From assembly GCF_002931055.1 (NCBI RefSeq), contig NZ_PSXX01000009.1, positions 62,001-126,000 of the forward strand: a stretch of 64,000 nucleotides of DNA, read 5' to 3'. Source of the DNA: Pseudoclavibacter sp. AY1H1 (GTDB taxonomy: Bacteria; Actinomycetota; Actinomycetes; Actinomycetales; Microbacteriaceae). The position numbers were made by a program, and so were the translations under genes. Under the pieces are notes generated by a model. The model searched no databases, was not told the DNA's origin, and saw only the letters and a program-made list of their open reading frames with translations. Shown here piece after piece: positions 1 to 9,399 of this stretch; within the stretch, counting starts at the first letter, position 1, and each line of letters opens with the position of its first letter.

Positions 1-629
1 GCGTGAGCCTCGTCGCGGACGCGCTGCAGTCGTTCCACGCCTCGCATCCCGGCATCGAGCTGCACGTCTCGGAGAGCGGCTCCCAGGGCCTCATCGAGCA
101 GCTCGCGGAAGGCGCGCTCGATCTCGCGCTCATCACGACTCCCGAATCCAGGCAGACCCCGCGCGCCACCCTCACCAGGCTGCCGCTGCTCAACGAGGAA
201 CTCGTCGTGGTGTCCCCCGTCGACGGGGCCGCGGCGATCCGCTCCCCCACCATCTCCCTCGAGGAGCTCGCCGCCGCCCCGCAAGTGGTCTTCTCGCGGG
301 GCTACGACCTCCGTGCAACAGCAGAGGCCGCGTTCCTCAAGGCCGATCTGCGACCGAACGTGGTGGTCGAGGGGCCGGAGATGGATGCGGTGCTGCGCTT
401 CGTGGAGCTCGGACTCGGCGTCGCGGTTGTGCCGGCCATGGTCATCCGCGGGCGGGCGGGCTTCCGCTCCGCCAGGCTCACGAGCTCCATCCTGCAGCGC
501 ACCGTGAGCCTCGCGCACCGGAGCGACGTGCCCCTCTCACGCGCCGCACGCGCCATGGCGGCGACGATCGAATCGATCGCCGCCGCCATGGTCGGCCAGA
601 CGCCGGGAACCAGCAGCGTGGAGCCGTGA
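1..629 (+). CDS. LysR-family regulator, effector-binding domain (5' truncated by window edge)
   Basis: The reading frame is open from the first base, so this is the C-terminal part of a longer protein; the GTG at base 3 is only an internal codon. About 208 residues are visible. They fit the periplasmic-binding-like effector domain of LysR regulators: the segment starting near ALQSFHASHPGIELHVSES is the usual beginning of that domain, followed by DLALITTP and a GLGVAVVPAM motif near residue 140. The DNA-binding helix-turn-helix would lie upstream of the window. It ends convergent to the tricarboxylate transporter operon, 22 bases from the tctA stop. It could regulate a neighbour outside the window; the target and ligand cannot be read from here. 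Confidence 0.85.
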   Translation, partial: VSLVADALQSFHASHPGIELHVSESGSQGLIEQLAEGALDLALITTPESRQTPRATLTRLPLLNEELVVVSPVDGAAAIRSPTISLEELAAAPQVVFSRGYDLRATAEAAFLKADLRPNVVVEGPEMDAVLRFVELGLGVAVVPAMVIRGRAGFRSARLTSSILQRTVSLAHRSDVPLSRAARAMAATIESIAAAMVGQTPGTSSVEP

Positions 630-651
630 GGCAACTGCTGGGAACGGCGCG

Positions 652-2181
652 CTAGCTGTTCACGAGCTCCTTCTGCTCCTGCTTCGCACGCTTGCGAGCG
701 ACCAGGCGGCCGCGCACGGTGAAGGCGAGCACCAGCGCCAGGAGGGTGTAGAGCGCGATCGCGATCGGCCCCTGCACCAGCACCGAGAAGTCGCCGTTGG
801 CGCTCATCGCCGCGTCCCGCAGGCTCGTCTCGGCCAGCGGGCCGAGGACCATGCCGATGATGAGCGGTGCGATCGGGAAGTCGAGGGCACGCATGAGGAA
901 GCCGAGCAGGCCGACCCCAAGCAGCATCAGCAGGTCGAACGTCGAACCCGACGTGGCGTAGATGCCGAGCGCGCAGAAGATCGTGATGCCCGCGTACAGG
1001 TAGGGACGCGGGATCAGGAGCAGCTTCGCCCACAGCATCGCGAACGGCAGGTTCAGGACGAGCAGCACCACCATGGCGATGAAGAAGCTCGCCAGCAGCG
1101 CCCAGACCAGCTCGGGGGCGCGGTCGAAGAGCAGCGGGCCCGGCTGCAGGCCGTACTGACGGAACGCGGCGAGCATGATCGCCGCGGTCGCCGAGATGGG
1201 GAGGCCGAGCGCCAGGAGCGCGCCCATCGCCATACCGGTCGTCGCATTGCCAGCGGCCTCCGGGGCTGCGAGGCCCCTGATCGCGCCCTTGCCGAACTGC
1301 GGGTCCTTGCGGCGCGCATCCAGTCGCTTCTCCAGGCCGAAGGCGAGGAACGTGGGGATCTCGGAGCCGCCGGCCGGCACTACACCGAACGGGAGACCGA
1401 TGACCGTGCCACGCAGCCAGGCCGGGGTGGCCTCCTTGAACTCCTTGCGGCTCAGCCACGGGCGACCCTTCGGACGGATCATGCCCTTGTCGTTGACGTG
1501 CCGCTCGAGGCAGGCGACGTAGATGACCTCGCCGAGCGCGAGGACCGCGACGGTCACGGTCACCAGCGAGATGCCGTCGAACAGCTGCGGGGAGTCCATC
1601 GTGAAGCGCGGGGCGCCGGAGACGCCATCGATGCCGATGACCGCGATGCCGAGGCCGATGAACAGGGCCGTGAGCCCCTTGACGACGTTGTCGGTGACCA
1701 CCGTGGAGGTCGCCGCGAACGCGAACACCGCGAGGGCGAAGAACTCCGCCGGCCCGAAGCTGCTGGAGAAGTCGGCAAGCGCAGGGGCCAGGAAGACCAC
1801 CACGATCGAGGCGATGAAGCCACCGATGAACGCGCCGATGGCAGCCGTCGCGAGTGCCTGGGCGGCCCGACCGTTCAGCGCCATCTTGTGGCCCTCGAAC
1901 GTCGAGGCGATGGCCGAGGCCTGCCCGGGCGTGTTCATCAGGATGCCCATGGTCGAGTCGCCGAAGAGGCCACCGAAATAGACGCCGGCGAACATGATGA
2001 ACGCGGCCGTCGGCTCGAGCGAGAACGTGACGGGCAGCAGGAGGGCGACCGCCATCGAGGAGCCGAGGCCCGGCAGCACGCCGACGGCGGTCCCGAGGAG
2101 GCAGCCGATGAAGACCCACATGAGGTTCTGCCAGGTGAGGGCACCGGCGAACCCCTCCATGAGGAGTTGGAGCGTTTCCAT
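652..2181 (-). CDS. tctA: Tripartite tricarboxylate transporter, large permease TctA
   Basis: This 509-residue protein is the large membrane subunit of a tripartite tricarboxylate transporter, which imports citrate-like carboxylates with help from a periplasmic-type binding protein. The family length is about 500 residues. Two glycine-rich family motifs are visible, one near residue 30 (GTAVGVLPGLGSSMAVALL) and one near 255-280 (GVVPAGGSEIPTFLAFGLEK), along with roughly ten hydrophobic segments. The start is supported by GGAGG eight bases upstream, and the tctB stop lies one base before the ATG, so the two are co-transcribed. Order of transcription is tctC-tctB-tctA. The substrate is not readable from sequence alone. 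Confidence 0.95.
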   Translation of the reverse strand: METLQLLMEGFAGALTWQNLMWVFIGCLLGTAVGVLPGLGSSMAVALLLPVTFSLEPTAAFIMFAGVYFGGLFGDSTMGILMNTPGQASAIASTFEGHKMALNGRAAQALATAAIGAFIGGFIASIVVVFLAPALADFSSSFGPAEFFALAVFAFAATSTVVTDNVVKGLTALFIGLGIAVIGIDGVSGAPRFTMDSPQLFDGISLVTVTVAVLALGEVIYVACLERHVNDKGMIRPKGRPWLSRKEFKEATPAWLRGTVIGLPFGVVPAGGSEIPTFLAFGLEKRLDARRKDPQFGKGAIRGLAAPEAAGNATTGMAMGALLALGLPISATAAIMLAAFRQYGLQPGPLLFDRAPELVWALLASFFIAMVVLLVLNLPFAMLWAKLLLIPRPYLYAGITIFCALGIYATSGSTFDLLMLLGVGLLGFLMRALDFPIAPLIIGMVLGPLAETSLRDAAMSANGDFSVLVQGPIAIALYTLLALVLAFTVRGRLVARKRAKQEQKELVNS

Positions 2182-2182
2182 G

Positions 2183-2809
2183 TCAGATACCTCCGAGGAT
2201 GCCGGACGGGAGCGACATGCCGAGTGCCATGTCGAAGGCGATGTAGGCGAGCGAGCTCAGCGTGAACCCCACGACGAGGCTCGCCACCGGCTTCGTCGAG
2301 CCGAAGCCGCGGGCCACGCACCAGAAGAGGAGGGCTGCTGCGATGACCCAGCCGAGCAGGTCGAGCGTCAGCGAGAACACCAGGAACGAGCCGACGACCC
2401 AGGCGAACGATTTCACGTCGACGCGCACCTTGCGGGGAGCGCCGGCTGCGCCCGCCGCAGCGAGCGCCTCGTCGTCGGCCAGCGCACGGGCGAGAAGCTC
2501 CTCCTCGGTCATCGTCGACGAGGCCGCGGTCGCGCGCAGCTCACGGACGGCACCGACGGCGAGTAGAGCCGCGAAGAGGTACAGGCCGGCGGCGATGAGG
2601 CCGGGGAAGAACTGCGGCCCGGGGAAGTCGGCCCCCTCTGGCACCTTCATCGTGAAGATGCCGTAGAGGAGGTAGGTGGCGAAGGCTGCGATGACCAGCG
2701 GCATCGTCAGCCCCTTGAGGAGGGTGGCCGTCTTGCTTGGGCCTGCGGCGAAGGTCAGGTCTCCGCCGATGACCGCCGACGCGGCAGTCGGGTTCGCGTG
2801 GTGCGTCAT
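2183..2809 (-). CDS. tctB: Tripartite tricarboxylate transporter, small permease TctB
   Basis: This 208-residue protein is the small membrane subunit of the tripartite tricarboxylate transporter. Four hydrophobic segments are visible, at about residues 33-50, 65-85, 135-155 and 165-200, as in the TctB family; the middle loop (about 95-130) is polar and charged. Its ATG overlaps the tctC stop (ATGA), with a GAGGAGA ribosome-binding site seven bases upstream that lies inside the end of tctC. This points to translational coupling within the tctCBA operon. TctB proteins are poorly conserved, so position between tctC and tctA is the main evidence along with topology. Confidence 0.92.
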   Translation of the reverse strand: MTHHANPTAASAVIGGDLTFAAGPSKTATLLKGLTMPLVIAAFATYLLYGIFTMKVPEGADFPGPQFFPGLIAAGLYLFAALLAVGAVRELRATAASSTMTEEELLARALADDEALAAAGAAGAPRKVRVDVKSFAWVVGSFLVFSLTLDLLGWVIAAALLFWCVARGFGSTKPVASLVVGFTLSSLAYIAFDMALGMSLPSGILGGI

Positions 2810-3846
2810 TGTCCCATCTCCTCGTAGAGCGCCGTGATGCGCAGTTCCTCTTCAGCGAGGAACGTGTCGAGCTCGTCGCCCGTGATGAGGCGCTCGTTCC
2901 AGTGGTACCTCTCGATGGCTTCCTGCCACTCGGGTGTCTCCGTCGTCTGCACCACGAGTTCGGCGAGGGCGTCCGTCTGCTCCTCGGTCAAGCCTGAGGG
3001 AGCGTGGATCGAGCGCCAGTTCGTGAGCGAGATGTCGTAACCCTGCTCGGCGGCTGTCGGAATGTCGACGCCTTCGATGGGCTCCTCCGCCACCACCGCG
3101 AGGGCCCGCAACCTGCCGGCTTCGATCTGGTCGATGTTGTCTGCGTAGCCTCCCGCCGCGGCCTTCGCCGTGCCGTTGAGGAGCGCCTGGATGGCCTCGC
3201 CACCGCCGTCAGACGAGATGTAGGTAGTGTCGACGGGCTCGATGCCTGCGCTCAGCGCGAGGTCGGTCACCACGAGCTGGTCGAACGAGCCACCGCCGGT
3301 CCACGGGATGGACTTCGGGTCGGCCTTCCATGCCGTGGCGAGTTCCTCGAGGGTCTCGTACGGGGAGTCGGCTGGGACGACGATGACGTCGTACTCCTCG
3401 ACCATCACCGCGAGCGGCGTGACGTCTTCGAGCTTTGCCGCGGAGTCGTACTGGATGGTGGCGGCCAGCAGGCCGGTTCCACCGACGAGGAGGTTGTTGG
3501 GTTCGCCATCGAGCACGGAGACATTGCCAAGCGCGATCGTTCCGCCGGCCCCTGGCATGTTGACCACCTGCACGTTGTTGACGAGCCCCTCGGCTTTCTG
3601 CGCCTGCTGCAGTTCGCGGGCGACCGTGTCCCAGCCGCCACCGGCAGCTGCCGGGGCGATGATCGTCATGGACGCGTTGATGTCCTGACCCGCCGCGGCG
3701 GACGTGATCGACCCGAAGCTCGCGACGGCGATCGATGCGGCGGCTACGACTCCACCGATGACGCGGCCGACCACACGCCTGCCGCCGGGCTTGGCCTGCC
3801 GGCCCGGTTCGTCCGGCGCCGCCGGGTCTTTCGTTGCTCGGATCAT
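2806..3846 (-). CDS. tctC: Tripartite tricarboxylate transporter substrate-binding protein TctC
   Basis: This is the extracytoplasmic solute-binding subunit. The frame is open to 3927, but the ATG at 3846 has a GGAG five bases upstream, giving 346 residues. The N-terminus has an unusually long polar stretch (about 25 residues), then a hydrophobic signal segment ending near ASFGSITSAAAG. The mature part starts like the Bug/TctC family with MTIIAPAAAGGGWDTVAREL and continues with VVNMPGAGGTIALGNV, the family's substrate-pocket loop. It is the first gene of the operon and is divergently transcribed from a CitA/CitB-like two-component system, which probably controls it in response to the same carboxylate. 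Confidence 0.93.
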   Translation of the reverse strand: MIRATKDPAAPDEPGRQAKPGGRRVVGRVIGGVVAAASIAVASFGSITSAAAGQDINASMTIIAPAAAGGGWDTVARELQQAQKAEGLVNNVQVVNMPGAGGTIALGNVSVLDGEPNNLLVGGTGLLAATIQYDSAAKLEDVTPLAVMVEEYDVIVVPADSPYETLEELATAWKADPKSIPWTGGGSFDQLVVTDLALSAGIEPVDTTYISSDGGGEAIQALLNGTAKAAAGGYADNIDQIEAGRLRALAVVAEEPIEGVDIPTAAEQGYDISLTNWRSIHAPSGLTEEQTDALAELVVQTTETPEWQEAIERYHWNERLITGDELDTFLAEEELRITALYEEMGQ

Positions 3847-4046
3847 CATTGCTCCATTCGCGCGGACATCGTTGTCTCCGCAATATCGACCTAGGATTGC
3901 ACCGCGCTCGCACGTGAGGAGCTCCACGAGGAGTTGTGCTCATAAGTGCTCGCGAGCCCGGCGCGAAGAGGCGCCGCTCGGGTCTGCGCAGGCCGAAGGC
4001 TCGAGCCAGAAGCCGCAAGCCATGGGCGCGGGAAGTGAGGATAACG
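3847..4046. promoter_or_regulatory. Divergent promoter region, tctC operon / two-component system
   Basis: About 200 bases separate the divergent starts of tctC (3846, minus) and the sensor kinase (4047, plus). It should hold both promoters and the response-regulator site. A GC-rich imperfect hairpin can be drawn around 3956-3984, but no clear TANNNT box or repeated operator could be assigned. Confidence 0.5.
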
Positions 4047-5332
4047 ATGCCGTTCAAGCTCAGCCAGCGAGCCGTGCGCCTGGGGATGCTCGTGGTGCCG
4101 AGTCTCATCACGCTCGGCTCCGTCTCGATCACGGCCGCGATCGCCTTCTCGGCGCAGGAGAGGGAGCTTCGCGAGACCACCGCCGAGCGCGTGCATGAAG
4201 TCGCGTCGAGCCTGGCACAGCTGGACGAGGTACGTGGAGCGCTCGAAGCCGTCACGAATGCGGGCACCACCTCAGCGCTCGCGGACGCGGACGACCTCGC
4301 CGGGGCCACCGATGCCCTGCAGCCGCTTGCCAGCCTCGTGGAGAACGCGACGGGCGTCTACTACGTCGTCATCACCGACGACGAGGGCGTGCGCATCACG
4401 CATCCGGACCCCGCCGAGCGTGGGGTGCAGGTCTCGACGGCCAACGCCTCCGTCCTCGCCGGGGAGGCGTTCCACGGCACGGAGGAAGGTGCATCCGGCC
4501 CCTCGCTGCGCGCGAAGGTCCCCGTGGTCGGGCAAGACGACACCGTCCTCGGAATGGTCGCCGTCGGCGTGCTCGAGTCGAGCATCTCCGCGGACAGCGC
4601 CGAGGCCCTCGGGGAGCTCCTCCCCTGGACGATCGGCGCACTCGTCCTCGGCACGCTCGCCAGCTCGGCCCTCGCGTTCGCGGTCGAGCGCCGGTTCCGC
4701 AGACTCGACGCGCTCGCCGCCGAGCACGCGCAGATGCGGCGCACGACCACCGCCCTGCGCGAGCAGTCTCACGAGTTCAGCACCCGCATGCACGTGGTCC
4801 ACGGCCTCGTCTCGAGAGGCGACACCCAGGACGCGCTCGAGTACATCGACGAGGTCGTGCCGGTTCGGACGGCAGGGGTCGACGCTTCCGACAGCACCGA
4901 TTCGAGTCTCCACCTCCCCCTCCTCGACGCCACGACGCAGGCGGTGCGGGCCGAACTACACGAGCTGGGAGCGCAGGCGAGCTTCGACCTCGAGCTCGAC
5001 GAGGACATCGACGACGGCGTCGTGACCGTCATCGCGAACCTCTGCCGGAACGCGGGCGAGGCGGGCGCATCCCAGGTCCTCTGCACGCTTCGCGAGAGCG
5101 GCAGCCGCATCATCGGGCTCGTCGACGACGACGGTCCCGGCCTGGACGCCGAAGCGAGCGGCCGTATCTTCGCCCCTGGGTTCTCTTCCAAGCCCGACCC
5201 GAGCGGACTCGGACGGGGCATCGGCCTCGAGCTCGTCCGCCGGACGGTCACGTCGCGCCGCGGCACCATCGAAGTCGGGGCGTCACGACTCGGCGGGTCC
5301 GCTTCGCCTTCGAGATCGAGCGGCTGCCATGA
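4047..5332 (+). CDS. CitA/DcuS-like sensor histidine kinase, frameshifted near its C-terminus
   Basis: This is the membrane sensor kinase of a carboxylate-type two-component system. The ATG at 4047 is preceded by GAGG six bases upstream. One membrane segment lies at about residues 10-32, an extracytoplasmic sensor of about 140 residues follows, and a second membrane segment lies near 190-215. The dimerisation helix holds EQSHEFSTRMHVVHGLVSRG, as in CitA kinases, and the ATPase domain shows NLCRNAGEAG, DDDGPGL and GLGRGIGLELV. In the sequence as given the frame continues past 5300 into the response regulator. Adding one G at about 5294-5297 restores a normal kinase end (VRFAFEIERLP and a TGA at 5330). 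The shift is either a real mutation or a base-call error. It lies at the extreme C-terminus. Confidence 0.88.
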
Positions 5333-5375
5333 CCGAGATCATCGACGCCGTCGTTGCGGCCAGGAGAGGAGCGGC

Positions 5376-6155
5376 ATGAGCAGAACCGAGGAGAGCCCGC
5401 GGGCGGCCTCGAACCCGATCCGAGTGCTCGTGGTCGACGACGATCGTGGGGCCAGGGCCCTGCATAGCGGGTTCATCACCGACATCCCCGGATTCTCGCT
5501 CGCCGGTACCGCCAGCACCGGTGAGTCCGCGCTCGCGCAGAGCATGAGCGGGGTCGACCTCATGCTCCTTGACATGCGGCTTCCCGACATCAGCGGAGTC
5601 GAAGTCCTTCACCGGCTCAGAACACTCGGCGCGAAGGTACCGGACGTGCTGGTGATCAGCTCGTCCCGCGACCAGACGACGGTGCGACAGGCCCTCGCGG
5701 CCCACGTCGTCGGCTACCTCATCAAGCCGTTCACGCAGGCCGCCCTGCAGGAGCGCCTCGACCTCTACAGCGCCGAGCGTCGAGCGAGTCCGGAGAGCGA
5801 CCGCGAGCGACCCCTCGGCCAGGGTGAGATCGACCGGCTGCTGGCCACAGGCAGCATTCGTCAGCCCGCCGTGCCGCGCGGCCACTCGAGCGTGGCGCGA
5901 AACGGTGCCGCGCAGTCGGCGCAGCTCCCGAAAGGGCTGGCACAGGTCACGCTCGAGCGGGTCGTCGCCTCGCTCGACCCGGTGATCCCGGCCACGGTGC
6001 TCGACGTCGCCGAGGCCTGCGACATCTCCCGTGCGACCGCGAGGCGCTACCTCGACCACCTCGTCGAGACGGGGGTGATCGACCTGGCGCACCGGTACGG
6101 CAAGCGCGGGCGGCCGCAGGTGCTCTACCGGTTGTCTCCCTCCCCCGAGCGCTGA
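5376..6155 (+). CDS. CitB/DcuR-like response regulator
   Basis: This 259-residue protein is the partner of the upstream CitA-like kinase. A receiver domain covers about residues 15-130, with the acidic pocket VVDDDRG near 20, the phosphoacceptor in LLDMRLPDISG (Asp66) and the lysine in YLIKPF near 118. The C-terminal domain is a helix-turn-helix of the CitB type (DVAEACDISRATARRYLDHL, then GRPQVLYRL). The ATG at 5376 has an AGGAGAGGA ribosome-binding site. Because of the missing base in the kinase, this frame is fused in-frame to the kinase frame, which is probably not the native state. The likely target is the divergent tctCBA operon. Confidence 0.92.
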   Translation: MSRTEESPRAASNPIRVLVVDDDRGARALHSGFITDIPGFSLAGTASTGESALAQSMSGVDLMLLDMRLPDISGVEVLHRLRTLGAKVPDVLVISSSRDQTTVRQALAAHVVGYLIKPFTQAALQERLDLYSAERRASPESDRERPLGQGEIDRLLATGSIRQPAVPRGHSSVARNGAAQSAQLPKGLAQVTLERVVASLDPVIPATVLDVAEACDISRATARRYLDHLVETGVIDLAHRYGKRGRPQVLYRLSPSPER

Positions 6156-6195
6156 TCTCCCGGTCATGGTCACCGCGGTGCGCGCTGGGCGATCC

Positions 6196-8346
6196 CTACG
6201 CGCACCGCTTCTTCTGGATGTCCGAGACCAGGTCGCTCGTCGTTCCGACGACGCTGTAGTTGGCCCCGGGGTACTTCGAGGTCACGGCCCACGCAGTCTG
6301 AGGAACGCACGTCTGCGTGGCGAGCACCAGCGGATACCCGGTGCGCGCGGAGACGAGCAGGGCCACGGCGATGTCCGCGGAGCTTCCGGGGTTCGCGAGC
6401 GCGAAGCCCTTCGGACGGATGCTCCCGGCGTCGAAGTCGCCCAGGAGCGCCCCGTTGATGGCGAACGCGTCCGAGGAGTTGACCCGGGTCGTGTTCGAGA
6501 CCTTGGCCTTCACCTCGTTGAAGACGGTCGCCGAGAGCGACGCCACTGGGCCGATGACACGGGCCGAGGTGACCTTGCCGGTTGCGAAGTAGGACTTGAA
6601 GCTGGCGCTGGTCTGCGTCGGCCCGGTCAGGAGCACCGGCGCCTTGGCGAGGGTGGCCCTCCCGGAGGCGTTGGCGATCTCCGTCGCCTTGCCGCTGTTG
6701 GCGATGTACACGTTGGGATCGTTGGGGAAGAACCGCTTCGCCACCACCAGCGCGGTCTCCGATTTGTCGGCGGCGGTCACGACCTCGAGCCTCGGCGTGA
6801 GCTTCCCGAGCGCGGTCTTCTGCGCCTCCGAGATCGTGCCGATGACGAAGATCGCCGAGGGTTTCAGCCTCGTCACCTCGGCGGAGATGCTGGACGGGAG
6901 CGCGTCTGGCTTCGTGAGCAGCAGGTTGCCGTTGATCTTGGCGGCGACGGGGGCCGCGAGGAGTGCATCCACACCGCCCTCGCCGTTTGCGATGACCAGC
7001 TTGTTGCCGACCGTGTTGACCTTGCCGGAGGCCGTGACCGCGTTGGCGTAGGTATCGGTGGAGCCCAGGCGGTCGACGACACCCGGTGCCGCCGTCGGGC
7101 TCGGCGTTGCCGGTGTCGTCGGCGTCGCGGTCGGTGTCGGCGTGGCGGTCGGCGCCCCGAACTGCGGGAGCTTCGTGCTCGAGGTGATCTCGCCCCACTT
7201 CGTGAGGGTCCATGGGATCTTGTTGATGAGGTCGACGCTGCCGTGCGCGTTGTGGACGATGCCTCCGGGGAGGTACGGGTTGGGCTTGCCCTGCGCGGTG
7301 TACGTGACGGGATGCTGCAGGTTGAGCGCCATGGTCCAGAAGTTCTGGTCGGTGATGATGCCGCCGTACTCCTGCAGGTTCTTGACGACGACCTTCTCGA
7401 AGCTGGAGAGACCGAGCGCGGCGATCTTCGCGTTCGTGGCCGCGTCGTTGGGAATCCAGAACCGCTGCCCCATCTTCGGGGCGTGCGCCTCGCTCAGCTT
7501 CCCGTCGGTCTGGTAGGCGGGCCACATGGCCGTGCCGGACCGCGTGGAGGGGAAGGTCCAGCTCGTGACGTGGTTGATGGAGCCAGCCGCGATCTCCTCA
7601 GCGCCTGCCATGAGGAACTCGTTCATGACGCCGCCGACGGAGCTCGTGCCCCGCTCCGCCTTGAGCCATTCGTTCTGGTCGAACCAGTTCGTCGACTTCG
7701 GGGAGTTGAGGGTGGTGAGGTAGCCGCCGCCCATCATCCAGGACCCGTCGCTCTGCTTCTCCGCGACGTAGTACCCGCGCACGATGCCAGTGGCGATATC
7801 GACGACGGTCATCGACTGGTCGCCGCCCGGAATCGGACCGCCGGGCAGGGCGTGCGCCGGGATGACGACCTTGCCGTAGTTCTTCGCGGTGGTCGCGAAC
7901 GGAGTGATCTGGAACCCGTACGTGCCTCCGGTCGCCGAAGCGGTCGCCTTGCCCTCCATGACGGGGTGGATGTCCGGGTAGAGCGCGTAGCTCTGCATCT
8001 TCACCTTCACCCAGTTGGCGTCGGCTTTCGAGCTGTCGACCGTGTAGATGGGGATCGTGAAGTTCTCGCGGTTCGTGGAGGTCTTGAGTCGGCCCTTCCA
8101 GTAGTCGCTGAGGTACCGGTCGGGCAGCGTGTCGACCATCGCGGCCGTCTGGTCGGACAGTGACGAGACGGGCGCGCCCTGCGGTGTCGTCGTCGCGTAG
8201 CTGCCTTTGGCGACGTAGTTCGCTGGCGACATGACGTCTTGGCCCACGGTCCCGAAGTTCGCGGCCTGGGCTGGTCCGGTTCCGAGGAACGTCAGCAGTG
8301 AGGCCGCGAGCATCGCGGCGAGAGAGAGGGAGAGCGCTTTCTTCAT
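6196..8346 (-). CDS. Secreted protein with C-terminal cell-wall-binding repeat 2 domain
   Basis: This 716-residue protein is exported: residues 1-28 form a signal peptide ending AQA. Residues about 29-395 form a domain I do not recognise by name; it contains repeated aromatic and amide-rich stretches such as DQNFWTMALNLQHP. A Pro/Thr/Ala linker follows at about 398-425 (ATPTPTATPTTPATPSPT). Residues about 430-716 show three repeats of the cell-wall-binding repeat 2 family, each with a pattern like RLGSTDTYANAV, VIANGEGGVDALLAAP and VIG. The protein should be held on the cell surface by the repeats, with the N-terminal domain as the functional part, perhaps a hydrolase or adhesin. It is monocistronic, divergent to the hydrolase at 8481. 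Confidence 0.88.
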   Translation of the reverse strand: MKKALSLSLAAMLAASLLTFLGTGPAQAANFGTVGQDVMSPANYVAKGSYATTTPQGAPVSSLSDQTAAMVDTLPDRYLSDYWKGRLKTSTNRENFTIPIYTVDSSKADANWVKVKMQSYALYPDIHPVMEGKATASATGGTYGFQITPFATTAKNYGKVVIPAHALPGGPIPGGDQSMTVVDIATGIVRGYYVAEKQSDGSWMMGGGYLTTLNSPKSTNWFDQNEWLKAERGTSSVGGVMNEFLMAGAEEIAAGSINHVTSWTFPSTRSGTAMWPAYQTDGKLSEAHAPKMGQRFWIPNDAATNAKIAALGLSSFEKVVVKNLQEYGGIITDQNFWTMALNLQHPVTYTAQGKPNPYLPGGIVHNAHGSVDLINKIPWTLTKWGEITSSTKLPQFGAPTATPTPTATPTTPATPSPTAAPGVVDRLGSTDTYANAVTASGKVNTVGNKLVIANGEGGVDALLAAPVAAKINGNLLLTKPDALPSSISAEVTRLKPSAIFVIGTISEAQKTALGKLTPRLEVVTAADKSETALVVAKRFFPNDPNVYIANSGKATEIANASGRATLAKAPVLLTGPTQTSASFKSYFATGKVTSARVIGPVASLSATVFNEVKAKVSNTTRVNSSDAFAINGALLGDFDAGSIRPKGFALANPGSSADIAVALLVSARTGYPLVLATQTCVPQTAWAVTSKYPGANYSVVGTTSDLVSDIQKKRCA

Positions 8347-8480
8347 GAGTCACATCCGTGTTCATTGATCGAGCGGTGGCCCCCTTTCCTGATCGTAGGG
8401 TGAAATACGGGGTGAAATCACTCGTGCATGTGAAATCACGTGAATTGGCACGGATTCGCGGAGCGACTACCGTCGCTGGC

Positions 8481-9284
8481 ATGCGCAGCCTTCCGGGACA
8501 CCTCACCCTCGGCGGATGTTCCCTCCGCTACTCCGACAGCCTCGACGCGGCCGACGCCGACGCCGACGCGGTTGTCCTGCTGCACGGGGCGGGCGCCGAC
8601 CACACGATGTTCAGGCGCCAGGCGGATGCGCTTCGTCTGGCAGGCCTGCGCGTCGTGCTCGTCGACCTTCGCGGGCACGGGGCGTCGCGTCCGAACTCGA
8701 CGGACCTCTCCCCCGAGCTGTTGGCGAGCGACGTCGAGCGGCTCATCGCGCACCTCGGCCTCGGCAGGGTCTCGCTGCTCGGGCATTCGCTCGGCGGGAA
8801 TCTCGCGCAGGAGCTGGTTCGGCGCTCCCCGGAGCGGTTCCGGAGCCTCGTGGTGCTGGATTCCACCTGGAACGCCGGCCCGCTCAGCTTCCTGGAGCGT
8901 GCCGGTGTCCGCGCCGCGGCGCCCATCCTCCAGCTGATCCCGGCGAGGAGCCTGCCGAAGCTCATGGCGGATGCTTCAGCCGTGACGGCGACGGCACGTG
9001 CCGAGCTGACGCGAACGTTCAGCGCGATGTCGAAGCGGGAGTTTCTGGCGGTCTGGCGTGCGACGACGCAGTTCGTGCGTCCGACTCCCGGCTACCGCAC
9101 GCCCGTGCCGACACTGCTGGTCCGTGGCGCGAGCGACACCACCGGGAACATCTCGCGAGCCATGCCTGCCTGGGCGGCGGCGGACGGACTCACGGAGCTC
9201 GTCGTCGCCGGCGCCGGCCATGTCGTGACGCTGGATGCGCCGGACGAGGTCTCTGCGGCGCTCGTCGAGTTCCTCGGTAGCTGA
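8481..9284 (+). CDS. Alpha/beta-hydrolase fold protein
   Basis: This 267-residue protein is an alpha/beta hydrolase. The oxyanion motif LLHGAGAD is at about 33-40, the nucleophile elbow GHSLGG at 101-106 (Ser103), and the catalytic histidine is in GAGHVVTLDAP near 246. The acid is probably in the DTTGN region before it. The frame is open upstream, but the ATG at 8481 lies seven bases after a TACCGT box with no ribosome-binding site, the layout of a leaderless actinobacterial transcript. The substrate is unknown; esterase, lactonase and haloperoxidase-like enzymes all share this fold. Confidence 0.85.
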   Translation: MRSLPGHLTLGGCSLRYSDSLDAADADADAVVLLHGAGADHTMFRRQADALRLAGLRVVLVDLRGHGASRPNSTDLSPELLASDVERLIAHLGLGRVSLLGHSLGGNLAQELVRRSPERFRSLVVLDSTWNAGPLSFLERAGVRAAAPILQLIPARSLPKLMADASAVTATARAELTRTFSAMSKREFLAVWRATTQFVRPTPGYRTPVPTLLVRGASDTTGNISRAMPAWAAADGLTELVVAGAGHVVTLDAPDEVSAALVEFLGS

Positions 9285-9310
9285 GCTTGACAGCAGCCGC
9301 TGCAACGCAA

Positions 9311-9362
9311 TCGGCCGCGGTGACCCGCTTGTCGTCGAGGACAAGCGGGTCACCGCGGCCGA
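9311..9362. terminator. Perfect 23-bp inverted repeat, bidirectional terminator
   Basis: Bases 9311-9333 are exactly complementary to 9340-9362 around a 6-base loop. It lies between two convergent genes (hydrolase and DUF5684 protein). There is no U-tract, as is common for high-GC actinobacterial terminators. Confidence 0.75.
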
Positions 9363-9399
9363 GACGCGCGATGCGCGCGCGATGCGGGTGGAGCGGAGG

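Noticed and set aside
302-2119. A 605-codon open frame opposite/overlapping tctA
   Set aside because: It is Arg/His/Gly-rich, in another frame of the clear tctA gene, and has no family features; high GC leaves such frames open by chance.
6166-8163. A 665-codon frame on the plus strand
   Set aside because: Antisense to the secreted cell-wall-binding protein; composition is Arg/Asp/Gly/Val-biased as expected for a shadow frame.
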